The notes beneath the pieces were generated by a model. That model was given only the letters and a program-made list of their open reading frames with translations. It did no database searches and had not been told where the DNA came from. Positions 36,655-46,931 of a DNA stretch of 55,835 nucleotides are shown piece by piece. Every line of letters begins with the position of its first letter. Position 1 is the first letter of the stretch. Source of the stretch: Promethearchaeota archaeon (GTDB lineage Archaea > Asgardarchaeota > Lokiarchaeia > Sigyniarchaeales > SOKP01); assembly GCA_008080735.1 (NCBI GenBank), contig SHMW01000020.1, positions 1 through 55,835 of the forward strand, written 5' to 3'. Position numbers and translations under genes: made by a program.

Positions 36655-36776
36655 AAGAAGATAATATTGAAGTCTCTTTTGCAGATCTCCAACTAATTCC
36701 AGAATTATTAAGAGCAGTAGATGATGCCAGGTATAAAGACCCAACCCCAATCCAAGCAAAAGCTATCCCTCTCGTT

Positions 36777-37838
36777 ATGAATGGACGAGATCTGCTTGGA
36801 TGTGCTCAAACAGGAACAGGTAAGACTGCTGCATTTGCACTTCCTATATTGCAAAGGCTGAATAAATCTCTTCAGAACAAATCTGATGATGGGAATATGA
36901 AGAAACCGCGTAAAAAGCGCAAAATAAAAGCATTGGTAATTGCTCCTACAAGGGAGCTAGCTATTCAAATCAATGAAAGTTTCAATATATATGGTAAATA
37001 CACAAGACTAAGATCAACTGTGATTTACGGCGGAGTTAGTCAAAAACCACAAGTTCAGCAATTGAAACGTGGTGTAGATATCATATCGGCAACACCTGGA
37101 CGACTATTGGATTTAATGAGACAAGGATATGTTGATCTTAGATTCGTTGAAATATTTGTTTTAGATGAAGGTGATAGGATGCTTGATATGGGGTTTATTC
37201 CTGATATTCGACGTATCGTAAAGAATATTCCACATAAAAATCGACAAACTTTACTTTTCTCCGCAACACTTCCCAATGAAATCATTCAATTGGCTAAAAG
37301 TATTCAAAATAATCCTATTGAAATAAAAATCTCACCAGAAAAACCAACCTTAGATATTATTACACAAGCAGTATGCTTTGTTTCAAAGAGAAAAAAACAA
37401 GCGCTTTTAGAGTTTTTACTCCGAGACTCTGCTTTTAAGCGTGTATTGGTTTTTATGAGAACAAAACGTAGTGCTAATCGAATCGTGCGAAATCTTAAAA
37501 GAAAAGGAATAAACGCCGAACCAATACATGGAGATAAATCACAATCTGCACGTCAAAGAGCACTCAAAAACTTTCGTAAAGGTAGGACCCGAGTATTAAT
37601 TGCTACTGATGTAGCCGCTCGAGGTATCGATGTTGATGATATCACTCATGTCATTCAATATGATTTACCTGATGTAGCTAAAACCTATGTGCATCGAATT
37701 GGTCGTACCGCTCGAGCAGGTTCGGGAGGAACCGCAATTGCATTTTGTGAAGACCAAAAACGTAGTATGCTGAAAGAAATCGAAAATCTTATCAATATGC
37801 ATGTGAAGGTATTTAAAAATCACCCTTTCTCTACATAA
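36777..37838 (+). CDS. DEAD-box RNA helicase, start codon missing
   Basis: The first ATG (36777) gives 353 residues, but the Q motif is coded upstream in the same frame (FADLQLIPELLRAVDD, then PTPIQAKAIP, from about 36675). The frame is open back to 36597 with no ATG, GTG or TTG. The real protein therefore starts elsewhere, most simply in the preceding cold-shock ORF through a lost frame. Motifs seen: I AQTGTGKT, Ia PTRELA, Ib TPGR, II DEGD instead of DEAD, III SAT, V ATDVAARGID, VI HRIGRTARAG. The C-terminus is short, RhlE-like. RNA unwinding in the cold is the likely role if it is still expressed. Confidence 0.8.
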   Translation: MNGRDLLGCAQTGTGKTAAFALPILQRLNKSLQNKSDDGNMKKPRKKRKIKALVIAPTRELAIQINESFNIYGKYTRLRSTVIYGGVSQKPQVQQLKRGVDIISATPGRLLDLMRQGYVDLRFVEIFVLDEGDRMLDMGFIPDIRRIVKNIPHKNRQTLLFSATLPNEIIQLAKSIQNNPIEIKISPEKPTLDIITQAVCFVSKRKKQALLEFLLRDSAFKRVLVFMRTKRSANRIVRNLKRKGINAEPIHGDKSQSARQRALKNFRKGRTRVLIATDVAARGIDVDDITHVIQYDLPDVAKTYVHRIGRTARAGSGGTAIAFCEDQKRSMLKEIENLINMHVKVFKNHPFST

Positions 37839-37968
37839 ATTATTTTTCTCTTTATACTTCTTCCACTTTTGCTTATACAATAATAACTATAAAACCGAAA
37901 TCAATTTTTTCTCATTATTTTTTATTCACACAAGCTTTAAATTTGCCTTTTAACCATTATGCAATATT

Positions 37969-38580
37969 ATGGATATTACAAAAAAAGGATATTATTTTTT
38001 AGGACTCATTATTGGTTTATTTATTTGGGTGATAATACTCTATTTCTTAGGACCCCCAGGAGATGATGTTTTTGATATTTTTATCCGTTTGGGAGTATTG
38101 ATTGGCTATACGGCGATGTTTGTTGCCGCGCTAATTATACCTTTTATGAAAGAAGTAACCAAAATGTTTGGCACGTCATTTTTAAAAATACATCACCTAC
38201 TATCGGTTATTGGTATTATATTGATAACTGCTCATCCAATTGCGATGGCAATTAATTGGGAAACATTAAGCGTCTTTTTACCGGAATTCTCTGACTGGTT
38301 TACCTTCTGGCAGAATTCAGGAAGATTAGCATTCTATATCATCTATTTCGCCGCGATCATAGGACTTGTTAGAAAATATATGACACCCAAAATTTGGCGG
38401 TTTTTACACGGGTTTATCTATATTGCACTATTGTTCGGTTATTTCCACGGACTATTTAGCGGGACTGATTTCCAAGAAAATTTTGGAGTTATGATAACGT
38501 TCACTGCGATGTTAGTATTAATCTTTGAAGTTTTGATTTACAGACGGTATCAGAAATATAAGCTTAAACAAAAAACATAA
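37969..38580 (+). CDS. Ferric-reductase-like transmembrane protein
   Basis: 203 residues with about six membrane helices. Histidines are placed as heme ligands: HHLLSVIG and AHPIA in the middle helices, FLHGFIY and YFHGLF in a later one, the bis-heme pattern of the ferric-reductase-like/MsrQ (YedZ) domain. There is no attached FAD or NAD domain, so it probably passes electrons across the membrane to or from a partner. An MsrP partner is not visible nearby. Confidence 0.8.
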   Translation: MDITKKGYYFLGLIIGLFIWVIILYFLGPPGDDVFDIFIRLGVLIGYTAMFVAALIIPFMKEVTKMFGTSFLKIHHLLSVIGIILITAHPIAMAINWETLSVFLPEFSDWFTFWQNSGRLAFYIIYFAAIIGLVRKYMTPKIWRFLHGFIYIALLFGYFHGLFSGTDFQENFGVMITFTAMLVLIFEVLIYRRYQKYKLKQKT

Positions 38581-38832
38581 AGAAATTAAATCTATTTTTC
38601 TAAATCTCCCCCCTATTTTATTTTCATAATATTCAAAGCTAAGAACTTAATTATTTAGTAAACCATTTAGATTAGCAAAATTGGTTTTAAATATTTTCCA
38701 AAACGAGACAGTAAATATTATAATACCATATTGAAAAAATTCCAGGATTCTGAATTATAAAATAATATGAGGAATTTTTGATGCGATATGTAAAAAATAA
38801 AAAAATAGGAAGGCAAATCAATTTGCCTCTTT

Positions 38833-41800
38833 TTAATTAACAATTGCTTCAATGGATATTAACGAAAAAACTGATTTAAACGCTATATAAAGCATCATAT
38901 AAAGTAAAAATAACACCACAAACATAAGCAGATATCCAATTAACGGGCTTTTCCAAATTCTCTTGCTGCTGATTTTTCTCTCAGATAGTTGTTTGATTCC
39001 GCGAGCAAATATCCACGATGCCAAAAATATGAATGGAATGCCAAAAAGCATAATCCATCCAAAATTATAGATTACACCGATTAATACAGAGACCATTATG
39101 TCATAAACATCATTGATACTATTTAACTCGGTCCAGAGACCATGGATAGCGACCTTTAAATCCTGAACTGTAGTAAATAACATAAGAACTCCAGTAAATA
39201 TTATTATTGGAAATATCCATAAAAAGCTGAGCGTAGAGAGGCTGGAAAGTTTCTCGTTATCAATAGAGATAGATTGTGTCTTAGCAATTTTATTGACCGT
39301 GAGTCGATTAGTTCTACCATAAATTTTCGAGAATCCATATATTAATAATCCCATCAATAAAGAACCGATGATATAAATCCCCATAATTACATAAGGAAGT
39401 ATGTCAAAGACGAGGTTGTATTTATCCTCATGATATTGGGAATGATATATGATTGTATTTGTAACATCTACGCAGGAGATCAAGAAGAAACTGATTAGTA
39501 ACCCTCCAAGGAATAGATGGATAGTTCTGTTAAGAAATTTCCAATTTTTCTCGAAATATCTCTCCTCAAAAAGCACTTCTTGGACTTGAAATGGATGTGT
39601 ATAGCTCAATTTAACCAATTCTTTTCGAGACGGCTGTTGGGGTATCTGGGATGAGGAAACTTCATCCTTGAAATTGCTAGGCTTAAACTTTTGTTTTATT
39701 TTTTCAATTGATTCTGATGTTATGGAAATATCTCTTGAAATTAGAACATATAATACACCGCATAGTGCCAATATTGTCATATTTGCGAACAATAGAATGA
39801 AAGGCTCGGGAGAATATGCAAATGAACCCAAATCATTATAGAGTTCTGTTCCGTCTCCTCGTACTATGCTGAAATATGGCGCGCTAATACTCGTACTAAG
39901 GCCGTTTGCTTCAACTTGAAGCTGATCAGAACCTCCAATCAGAAGAGCGTTTGCCCCTTCTGTGGATTGGGACCATGTATGAAACTTTTCACCCCAACCA
40001 GGATAACCCGGATTATTTGCGATGTAGGCTCCGTATGCCCAGAGCTCGAAGCTATTCTCATCTTGATGAGGGTGGTTTTGGTCGTAATTCTTACAACTAA
40101 AAGGCATGAATAAACCATCCGTGTCACCCGAACGCAAATATGCCATTGAAGATGCTTTCCATACCTCTTTACGACTTTCGAATGGTTCAGATTGGATGGT
40201 CTCATTTACATTATAGAGGAGAATTCTGTGAAATGAAGGATTTGCTCCGAGTAGATATCCATAATCGTTCGTGCTAATGTATTGGGAATTATTTTGTCTT
40301 TCTTCCCATATATACTGGTATCTTGCCGCTCTCTTAGGACTAGTATTGTTCACTTGTGCAGCTGCAAATAGTAAAACTTCTTGAATATCTCTATCGAAGG
40401 TACAATCCTCAAAACTTCCGGGCATTCCAAGTGGTCCTAAAGTTTCTGCCATATAATCATATGAAGCTAAAATTTGATCATCCTCATAAAAATTAAACGC
40501 ACCTAATCTTTTTAAGCCTGTAGTAAACTGACTCATATGAAAGAAGGCAAATGCCATATAGCTATATCCCTCAAATGAACCCCCATCTGCAGGGTTCTGA
40601 TTATAAAAATAATCAAGACAAGTTTCAGTGGCGATATTGATCATTTCCTCATCTTGGAGTACCAATCCCGCTAATCCCAATGCACCCGCATCAACCACAC
40701 GATGGTTATTGCGATGATACAAGTCCATGCGCTTAAGTGGTTCTGCATGTTCATATAACAGATTATAAATCGTAGATCGTTCATTAGAAGTAAGATTTTG
40801 GTATATCATATCGAATGCAATTGCATATGCCTCAACGCTTTTTGCTCGTCGCAAATCCGCTGAATAATGAGTAATGGATCCCATATCAAGGAGATATTCT
40901 TTTAATTTATTCAACACACTCGCATTATTATTAAGTGTAAAATCAAGGGCTAATTTATAGACCGCATGTCTCCTCTGATCATCTTCATAAAATTCTGGAT
41001 CGCGAGCGAGTTCTATGTCGATATCTCCGATATAGGTATCAGTCCAATTATTCCATGGTTTATTTGAATCTGCGATTTTGTTTCTAAGATCTTCTAATTC
41101 ACTATTATTATATAAAATATACGGATGGGTTAATCCAGCAAAAAGATTCATATTAATACCCCACTTATCTTTGGTTGGCATAGAAGGTGTTGGTATAGGT
41201 TCAGTTAATTGATTCTTTTCTGGATTATAATACTTATCTGAATTGCTAATTACGAACGAGCAAGAATCGCTAATAGATAAGGTCGTTAAATTATTTGCAT
41301 ATGATATGGTTGTATTATCTCCGTTAATTTTTATCATCTCTGGGATAAAAGGGCAAAAAATCTGTACTTGACTATTTTGCCCGTTGATATATCCCGAAAT
41401 TTGCGAGCTGTTAAAATAGGTTATCAAAATATTCGTAAGCGGTTCTGAGGATTGGAACGAAATATTATTTTCGAATTTTAAATATTTAGCCTCTTGCAGA
41501 AAGCAATATTCTATTTTTGAGGTATTAGTATTATTCCTGCGAATGAAAAAGAGCTCTCCATCAAATTCGATGTTTGGACTGGAAAATTGTACTGATGCGC
41601 GCTCATCGCGATAGTATAGAAAGTCATTATCCCCGATTTTTTTTAGACCATCTGGGAGTGAGGTAATTTCGGGAATCTGCTGAGCCGTATTAGAATCATT
41701 TTTCGGGTAGAGGATTGTAGACATCAGTGGATGATTGGCTCCCGAATATCGCGCTTTAATGTAGGTTGTATCAATATCGGGATAATTATTTCCCTCATCA

Positions 41801-42186
41801 TAATTTTTAGGACAAAAAATCCCTTCCTCGCTGGATATAGCATCTATCGGTTCTAAAAATGTCGCGTTCAAAGTAATATTGTCATTGGAGACATAACTCT
41901 GCACTTTAAACGAAACCGATTTCCGATCGTCTGCGACTTTCAGATCTCCTCGACTATGTAATAACCAATCAATATCATAATTCCTTGCTTGTGGACTTAA
42001 TTCATCGACCATAATGAAATATCCCGCTTGCCCGGTGTCTTCGTTCGGTTTTATAAATAAAATTTGACGCGAATATCCACCATAGGTCGGAAATAGTTGA
42101 AACGCGACAACGGTAAAGAAGATATTAAATCCTAATAATATCGAAATAAGGGCAAAAAAAATGATTGATCGTTTCGATTTTTTCAT
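38833..42186 (-). CDS. Membrane-anchored heparinase II/III-like protein
   Basis: 1117 residues. An N-terminal hydrophobic helix (about 8-28) is a signal anchor. Residues about 340-600 are an alpha-helical toroid with NHRVVDAGALGLAGL and GGSFEGYSYMAF. At about 703, HPHQDENSFELWAYG followed by NNPGYPGWG is the signature of the heparinase II/III beta-sheet domain. Six or so membrane helices fill about 795-1117. Family knowledge: these lyases cut acidic polysaccharides by beta-elimination. Here the catalytic part would face outside, held by the C-terminal membrane domain. Sulfotransferases elsewhere in the window hint at sulfated glycans, but no link is proven. Confidence 0.78.
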   Translation of the reverse strand: MKKSKRSIIFFALISILLGFNIFFTVVAFQLFPTYGGYSRQILFIKPNEDTGQAGYFIMVDELSPQARNYDIDWLLHSRGDLKVADDRKSVSFKVQSYVSNDNITLNATFLEPIDAISSEEGIFCPKNYDEGNNYPDIDTTYIKARYSGANHPLMSTILYPKNDSNTAQQIPEITSLPDGLKKIGDNDFLYYRDERASVQFSSPNIEFDGELFFIRRNNTNTSKIEYCFLQEAKYLKFENNISFQSSEPLTNILITYFNSSQISGYINGQNSQVQIFCPFIPEMIKINGDNTTISYANNLTTLSISDSCSFVISNSDKYYNPEKNQLTEPIPTPSMPTKDKWGINMNLFAGLTHPYILYNNSELEDLRNKIADSNKPWNNWTDTYIGDIDIELARDPEFYEDDQRRHAVYKLALDFTLNNNASVLNKLKEYLLDMGSITHYSADLRRAKSVEAYAIAFDMIYQNLTSNERSTIYNLLYEHAEPLKRMDLYHRNNHRVVDAGALGLAGLVLQDEEMINIATETCLDYFYNQNPADGGSFEGYSYMAFAFFHMSQFTTGLKRLGAFNFYEDDQILASYDYMAETLGPLGMPGSFEDCTFDRDIQEVLLFAAAQVNNTSPKRAARYQYIWEERQNNSQYISTNDYGYLLGANPSFHRILLYNVNETIQSEPFESRKEVWKASSMAYLRSGDTDGLFMPFSCKNYDQNHPHQDENSFELWAYGAYIANNPGYPGWGEKFHTWSQSTEGANALLIGGSDQLQVEANGLSTSISAPYFSIVRGDGTELYNDLGSFAYSPEPFILLFANMTILALCGVLYVLISRDISITSESIEKIKQKFKPSNFKDEVSSSQIPQQPSRKELVKLSYTHPFQVQEVLFEERYFEKNWKFLNRTIHLFLGGLLISFFLISCVDVTNTIIYHSQYHEDKYNLVFDILPYVIMGIYIIGSLLMGLLIYGFSKIYGRTNRLTVNKIAKTQSISIDNEKLSSLSTLSFLWIFPIIIFTGVLMLFTTVQDLKVAIHGLWTELNSINDVYDIMVSVLIGVIYNFGWIMLFGIPFIFLASWIFARGIKQLSERKISSKRIWKSPLIGYLLMFVVLFLLYMMLYIAFKSVFSLISIEAIVN

Positions 42187-42286
42187 ATCATTTATAGTTC
42201 AGTTCGGAAATTATTTAAGGATTGGCAAAATAGGATTGTCGTTCTACTATCCATTAATACTTCTTAAAAAAAGGAATTTGAAATCC

Positions 42287-42967
42287 TCACACCAGGTATT
42301 TTAACCCGTCTTTCACTTTATAGGTTTTTTGGGCACGATTCAATTCAATAAAACGCTTTACTTCTAATTTATTCAGCAAATCCCTCATCTGGGACGTGTT
42401 TTTATTAAGTACGTCTTGTAATCCCTCAAGATTATCTTCATATTCTTTCAAGACTTCCAATAAACTCTTATAATTCTCATACACTTTATTAACCAAAAAT
42501 TTTAGAGATTCTTTAATATTTTGTCCCGTCTTTGTGCTGGTCGGAAAGATCTTGGCGCTCTCGGGCAAATCATTTTGTATTTTCACTACTTCTGGATATC
42601 TTGCTTCTTCAAGATCTTGCTTATTCGCCAAATAAACAATCGGTATACTGGACCCTAACAACTTTCGGAGAGAATTGAGTATCTGTATCGCTTCTTCATC
42701 TTTTTCGGGTTGTGCAGAATCGAAAATAAAAAGAATTCCATCAGAACCCGCTGCGGTGATGTCTCTGATGACTGAAAAGCGTATTAGCCCCGGAGTTCCG
42801 AACAAATAGACTTTATATCCGTTTAATTTAATCGATCCCAGATCCATTCCTACCGTATAACTCCTATTATCCGCACCCCTCGCTTCCACGTTGAGAGCGT
42901 TCGGATCTAGGAATTTGATGAAACTCGATTTACCGGATTTCACTGGACCAGCAACCAATATCTTCAT
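42287..42967 (-). CDS. COG2229-type small GTPase with C-terminal extension
   Basis: 226 residues. G1 AGPVKSGKSSF (7-17), a G2-like region SYTVGMDLGSI, G3 as LFGTPGLIRF (Gly in place of the usual Asp, normal for this group), G4 ANKQD and a G5-like TSTKT. The order matches archaeal/bacterial COG2229 (MglA/Arf-like) GTPases. Residues about 170-226 form an extra helical part, possibly winged-helix (SQMRDLLNKLEVKRFIELN). The role is unknown; relatives act in polarity or signalling. Lone gene behind the hdrA promoter region, divergent from it. Confidence 0.85.
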   Translation of the reverse strand: MKILVAGPVKSGKSSFIKFLDPNALNVEARGADNRSYTVGMDLGSIKLNGYKVYLFGTPGLIRFSVIRDITAAGSDGILFIFDSAQPEKDEEAIQILNSLRKLLGSSIPIVYLANKQDLEEARYPEVVKIQNDLPESAKIFPTSTKTGQNIKESLKFLVNKVYENYKSLLEVLKEYEDNLEGLQDVLNKNTSQMRDLLNKLEVKRFIELNRAQKTYKVKDGLKYLV

Positions 42968-43442
42968 AATTTTAATTTAAATAAAGTATAATTTTTATTG
43001 TGAAAGGTAATCTGTAATTAATTAATATTACTTTCTTAGTCTTTTATAATTTTCTACCTTATTTCGACAAAAATAGCCCGCATTTAACCCATACTCCAAA
43101 ATTTATTAAAAATGTTTCTATGGATCTCACGTTTTCATTTTAAAAAGTACAGATGATAATTTTTTTAATAATAATTATTCAATTTTTTTTAATAAGATCT
43201 TGATTTTTTAGGGAAATTTATGACGATCTTCAACTTTTTATGTCGAATTCTAATATAAAATTACTAAAAATAGTCATTAAGGGAAACTTTTATATATCCC
43301 ATTATCATATAGAATACTTACAAATAAATATATAAACAAAATCGAAAAAAAGTACTCGAATCGACTATAATTATCTAAAGTCATTGTCAAAGATCTTAAT
43401 TCGTGTATTTTTTTAAAATAAAACCGAAAAAAATGATAAGTT
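42968..43442. other. Promoter and leader region of the hdr-met operon
   Basis: 475 AT-rich bases between the divergent GTPase gene and hdrA. A TATA box tttatatatcc lies at about 43289-43299, flanked by GGGAAA and TCCC, which would give a leader of about 120 bases before the hdrA ATG at 43443. No ORF, RNA gene or clear riboswitch fold was recognised in the leader. Confidence 0.45.
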
Positions 43443-46400
43443 ATGACTAATCAAAAGTTGAATTCTGTACTTGTAATCGGAGGTGGGATATCGGGAATAG
43501 AGGCATCTCTCACGCTAGCGGAGCAAGGGTATAAAGTGATAATGGTGGAGAAAACCCCCTCTATCGGCGGGAGAATGGCTCAATTAGATAAGACCTTTCC
43601 CACTTTAGATTGTTCAATCTGCATTTTAGCACCAAAAATGGTAGAAGTTGCGCGTCATCCTAATGTCGAGTTACTAACATATTCTGAAGTGGAAGAGGTG
43701 AACGGTCAAGCGGGGAATTTTCAAGTGAAAGTGAGAAAGAAAGCTCGATATGTCGATTGGGAAAAATGTACGGGCTGCGGACTATGTTCTGAAAAATGTC
43801 CTATGAAAAAGATTCCAAATGAGTTCGAAGAGGCGATGGGCAACCGAAAAGCGATTTATATTCCATTTCCACAAGCAGTACCGAGAAAGGCAACAATTGA
43901 TGCAGAACACTGTCTCTACCTTACTAAAGGTGCATGTCAGTTATGCTTGGAGCAATGTGAGGCTAATGCGATTAATTTCGAGATGGAAGATGAGATTGTG
44001 GACTATAATGTGGGCTCAGTTATTGTTGCGACGGGATATGATTTGGTAGATCCGACACTGCTTCCTCGGTATCATTTTAATGAATATCCGAACGTTATCA
44101 CGGCTATGCAGTACGAACGGCTTTTAAGCGCTTCGGGTCCTACGGAGGGGGAATTGCTGCGTCCTTCTGATAATAAACATGCTCATGATATCGCGTTTAT
44201 TGGATGTGTTGGTTCACGAAACGAGGATATTTGTCCTTATTGTTCGAAATTTTGCTGTATGTATATGGCAAAAGAAGGAGTAGTAACGAGGGAACATTCT
44301 CCAGAGACAAAAGTGACAGTATTTTACAATGATACAAGAGTGATCGGAAAAAATCAAGAAGAATTTATTGAGAGAGCGAAGGATGAATATGGACTCACCT
44401 ATTTTCATGGAATCCCCGGAGACGTAAGAGAGGATCCTGAAACTCAAAACCTATTCGTCAAACACGCGAATTTAGATACGGGTGGAGTTGAATCTACGGA
44501 ATTTGATCTTGTAGTACTTGCTAATGCTGTAATTCCCAGTGAAGGAACAAAGAAACTTGCTGAAATCCTTGGGATCGAAATAAATGATATTGGTTTTTTC
44601 AAAACCAAAGATTCTACGGAGGATTTGGAGTCGACAAGAGAAGGAATATATGTCACCGGCTCTTGTCAAAGTCCCGATGATATTGCCAATTCAGTTTCAA
44701 AAGCAGGTGGTGCGGCAGGATTAGCAGCGATGCATGTTCAACCGCTCAGTGAGGAAGAACAAGCAATTGACCTACCTCCCTTAAAATATGTAAGAGAAAA
44801 AGAAACCCCTCGAATTGGGGTATTTGTATGTGAATGCGGCATCAACATTGGGGGATATATGGATATTTCTGAAGTAGTTGAATATGCGAAGTCTTTGCCT
44901 GATGTAGTATTTGCGATGCATAATAAATATAGTTGTTCAAGTCTCACACAAGATATCATAAAGGAGAAAGTTGAAGAACTCGATCTTAACAGAGTGGTGG
45001 TTGCTGCGTGTACCCCAAGAACTCACGAGCCTTTATTTCAAAAAACCATTCGTGAAGCGGGATTAAATGAATATCTCTTTAATTTTGTAAGTATACGTGA
45101 GTTAGACTCATGGGTTCATATGCATGATCCTGAAAAAGCTACTGAAAAGGCAAAAGACCTTGTTAGAATGGGAGTAGCCAGAACACGCTTCTTAAAACCA
45201 GAAGTAAAGATTATTGGTGATGTGAAGCCATCGGCTTTAGTTATAGGAGGTGGAATTGCAGGAATGACAGCTGCGATGGAAATCGCTGAAAAAGGATTCA
45301 CTGTTCATTTAGTTGAGCGGGATGATAAATTAGGAGGACAACTTAATCTTATCTATAAGATTAATTTTGATAGAATTAATTCAAACGAATTCTTAGAACA
45401 AAAGCTCAAAGAATTTAACCAATACAAAGAAATAAAAACCTATATTAAATCTGAAGTCATTGATATCAAAGGGTCGGTTGGTGATTTTCAAGCAAGGATA
45501 AAAAATAAGGATGATAATTCCACCAAAGAAATAGAAACGGGAGTAATTATCGTAGCTACAGGAGCTCACGAATATAAGCCAGAGGGCTGGTATTATTATG
45601 GTGAAGATCCTCGGGTTATGACACAGTTAGAATTATCGGATAAATTACGTAATGAAGAGTTGGAAGATGGAGAATCTATTGTCTTCATTCATTGTGTAGG
45701 CTCGCGACAAACAAATCCCGAACGAGGGGTGTCTTATTGTTCTTTAATTTGTTGTTCAGAATCAATTCGACATGCATTATATGTAAAAGAAAACTATCCT
45801 AATTCTGATATCTATGTGATGTATCGAGACATTAGGGTCGGTACGGATGAAGAACAATATTATTGGGATGCTCGCGAAAATATAAACTACATTAGGTTCG
45901 ATGAATATCCACAAGTTGAATTGAGCAATGGCAAACTCAATGTTACTGTGAAGGATATTTTAACTCAGATTAAGCTCAATATAAAAGCCGATCGAGTGGT
46001 TCTTTCCACCCCATTAATGCCTTATGACAACAAACTCCTTTCTGAATTATTAAAAGTTCCCTTAGACCAGAACGGATTCTTTTTAGAAGCCCATATTAAG
46101 CTTCGACCAGTGGATTTCGCGACCGATGGTATCTTTCTTGCTGGCACTGCTCATGGACCAAAAGGGATCTCAGACTCAATCTCACAAGGAAGAGGGGCCG
46201 CAGCTCATGCTTTAATCCCGCTAACCACGGGAACGGTAGAAAATGAGCCTTTAGTGTCCGTAGTGGATCCAGCCTTATGTATCGCCTGTCAGAAATGTGA
46301 GGATGTATGCAATTTCGGGGCTATCGGAGTAAATTTTAACGGAACTAAACTTGTATCCGAATCTAATCCCTTGTTATGCAAAGGATGTGGAGATTGTGCT

Positions 46401-46931
46401 GCTGCTTGTCCCGCTGGGGCGATTGTAATGAGTCATTTCGCAGATGACCAACTGACACCGATGATATCAGAAGCGGTAAAAAGCAAGGAGACACCAAATA
46501 TTGTAGCATTTCTCTGTAATTGGTGCAGTTATGCTGGGGCAGACACATGTGGCGTCAGCAGATTTCAATATCCCACAAATATCCGCCCAATTAGGGTTAT
46601 GTGTTCAGGGAGAATACCTAAAAAGTATATTTTACAAGCATTCTTGGAAGGCGCTGACGGTATTTTGATAGGTGGCTGTCATATTGGTGATTGCCATTAT
46701 CTTGAAGGCAATTATGATGCCCAAAGACGGTATTTCCAACTGAGAGAGATCCTTCAGAAGGTGGGAATCAATCCAAAACGGTTACGGTTGGAATGGGTTT
46801 CGGCGAGTGAAGGTAAACGATTCGCTGAGGTTGTATCTGATTTTACTGAACAAATTCGAAACTTAGGACCTTTGGGAGAAACAGGTGATAAAATTAAAAT
46901 CGAACAAACTGAAGGAGGTGTAGTAGAATGA
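43443..46931 (+). CDS. hdrA: HdrA-type bifurcating flavoprotein fused to MvhD
   Basis: 1162 residues, much longer than usual HdrA (about 650). Order: FAD module 1 (SVLVIGGGISGIEASLTLAE, 8-27) with the HdrA cysteine motif DCSICILAPKM (about 54-65); ferredoxin insert with CTGCGLCSEKCP and CQLCLEQCE (about 108-180); HdrA N-module GVFVCECGINIGGY (about 458); FAD module 2 GGGIAGMTAAMEIAEKG (about 600); two ferredoxin clusters CIACQKCEDVC and CKGCGDCAAACP (about 945-985); MvhD domain (FLCNWCSYAGADTCG, GGCHIGDCHYLEGN, about 1009-1150). Family knowledge: HdrA splits electron pairs on FAD, and MvhD links to a hydrogenase or NADH module. First gene of the operon hdrA-C-B-metV-metF. Confidence 0.93.
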   Translation: MTNQKLNSVLVIGGGISGIEASLTLAEQGYKVIMVEKTPSIGGRMAQLDKTFPTLDCSICILAPKMVEVARHPNVELLTYSEVEEVNGQAGNFQVKVRKKARYVDWEKCTGCGLCSEKCPMKKIPNEFEEAMGNRKAIYIPFPQAVPRKATIDAEHCLYLTKGACQLCLEQCEANAINFEMEDEIVDYNVGSVIVATGYDLVDPTLLPRYHFNEYPNVITAMQYERLLSASGPTEGELLRPSDNKHAHDIAFIGCVGSRNEDICPYCSKFCCMYMAKEGVVTREHSPETKVTVFYNDTRVIGKNQEEFIERAKDEYGLTYFHGIPGDVREDPETQNLFVKHANLDTGGVESTEFDLVVLANAVIPSEGTKKLAEILGIEINDIGFFKTKDSTEDLESTREGIYVTGSCQSPDDIANSVSKAGGAAGLAAMHVQPLSEEEQAIDLPPLKYVREKETPRIGVFVCECGINIGGYMDISEVVEYAKSLPDVVFAMHNKYSCSSLTQDIIKEKVEELDLNRVVVAACTPRTHEPLFQKTIREAGLNEYLFNFVSIRELDSWVHMHDPEKATEKAKDLVRMGVARTRFLKPEVKIIGDVKPSALVIGGGIAGMTAAMEIAEKGFTVHLVERDDKLGGQLNLIYKINFDRINSNEFLEQKLKEFNQYKEIKTYIKSEVIDIKGSVGDFQARIKNKDDNSTKEIETGVIIVATGAHEYKPEGWYYYGEDPRVMTQLELSDKLRNEELEDGESIVFIHCVGSRQTNPERGVSYCSLICCSESIRHALYVKENYPNSDIYVMYRDIRVGTDEEQYYWDARENINYIRFDEYPQVELSNGKLNVTVKDILTQIKLNIKADRVVLSTPLMPYDNKLLSELLKVPLDQNGFFLEAHIKLRPVDFATDGIFLAGTAHGPKGISDSISQGRGAAAHALIPLTTGTVENEPLVSVVDPALCIACQKCEDVCNFGAIGVNFNGTKLVSESNPLLCKGCGDCAAACPAGAIVMSHFADDQLTPMISEAVKSKETPNIVAFLCNWCSYAGADTCGVSRFQYPTNIRPIRVMCSGRIPKKYILQAFLEGADGILIGGCHIGDCHYLEGNYDAQRRYFQLREILQKVGINPKRLRLEWVSASEGKRFAEVVSDFTEQIRNLGPLGETGDKIKIEQTEGGVVE
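46914..46920 (+). promoter_or_regulatory. Shine-Dalgarno site for hdrC inside hdrA
   Basis: GGAGGTG sits 7 bases before the hdrC ATG (46928), which overlaps the hdrA TGA. It supports coupled translation of the two subunits. Confidence 0.6.

Noticed and set aside
39906..40205. Several overlapping ORFs of 60-90 codons inside the heparinase-like gene
   Set aside because: They are shadow frames of a clearly coding 1117-residue gene; translated sequences match no fold.
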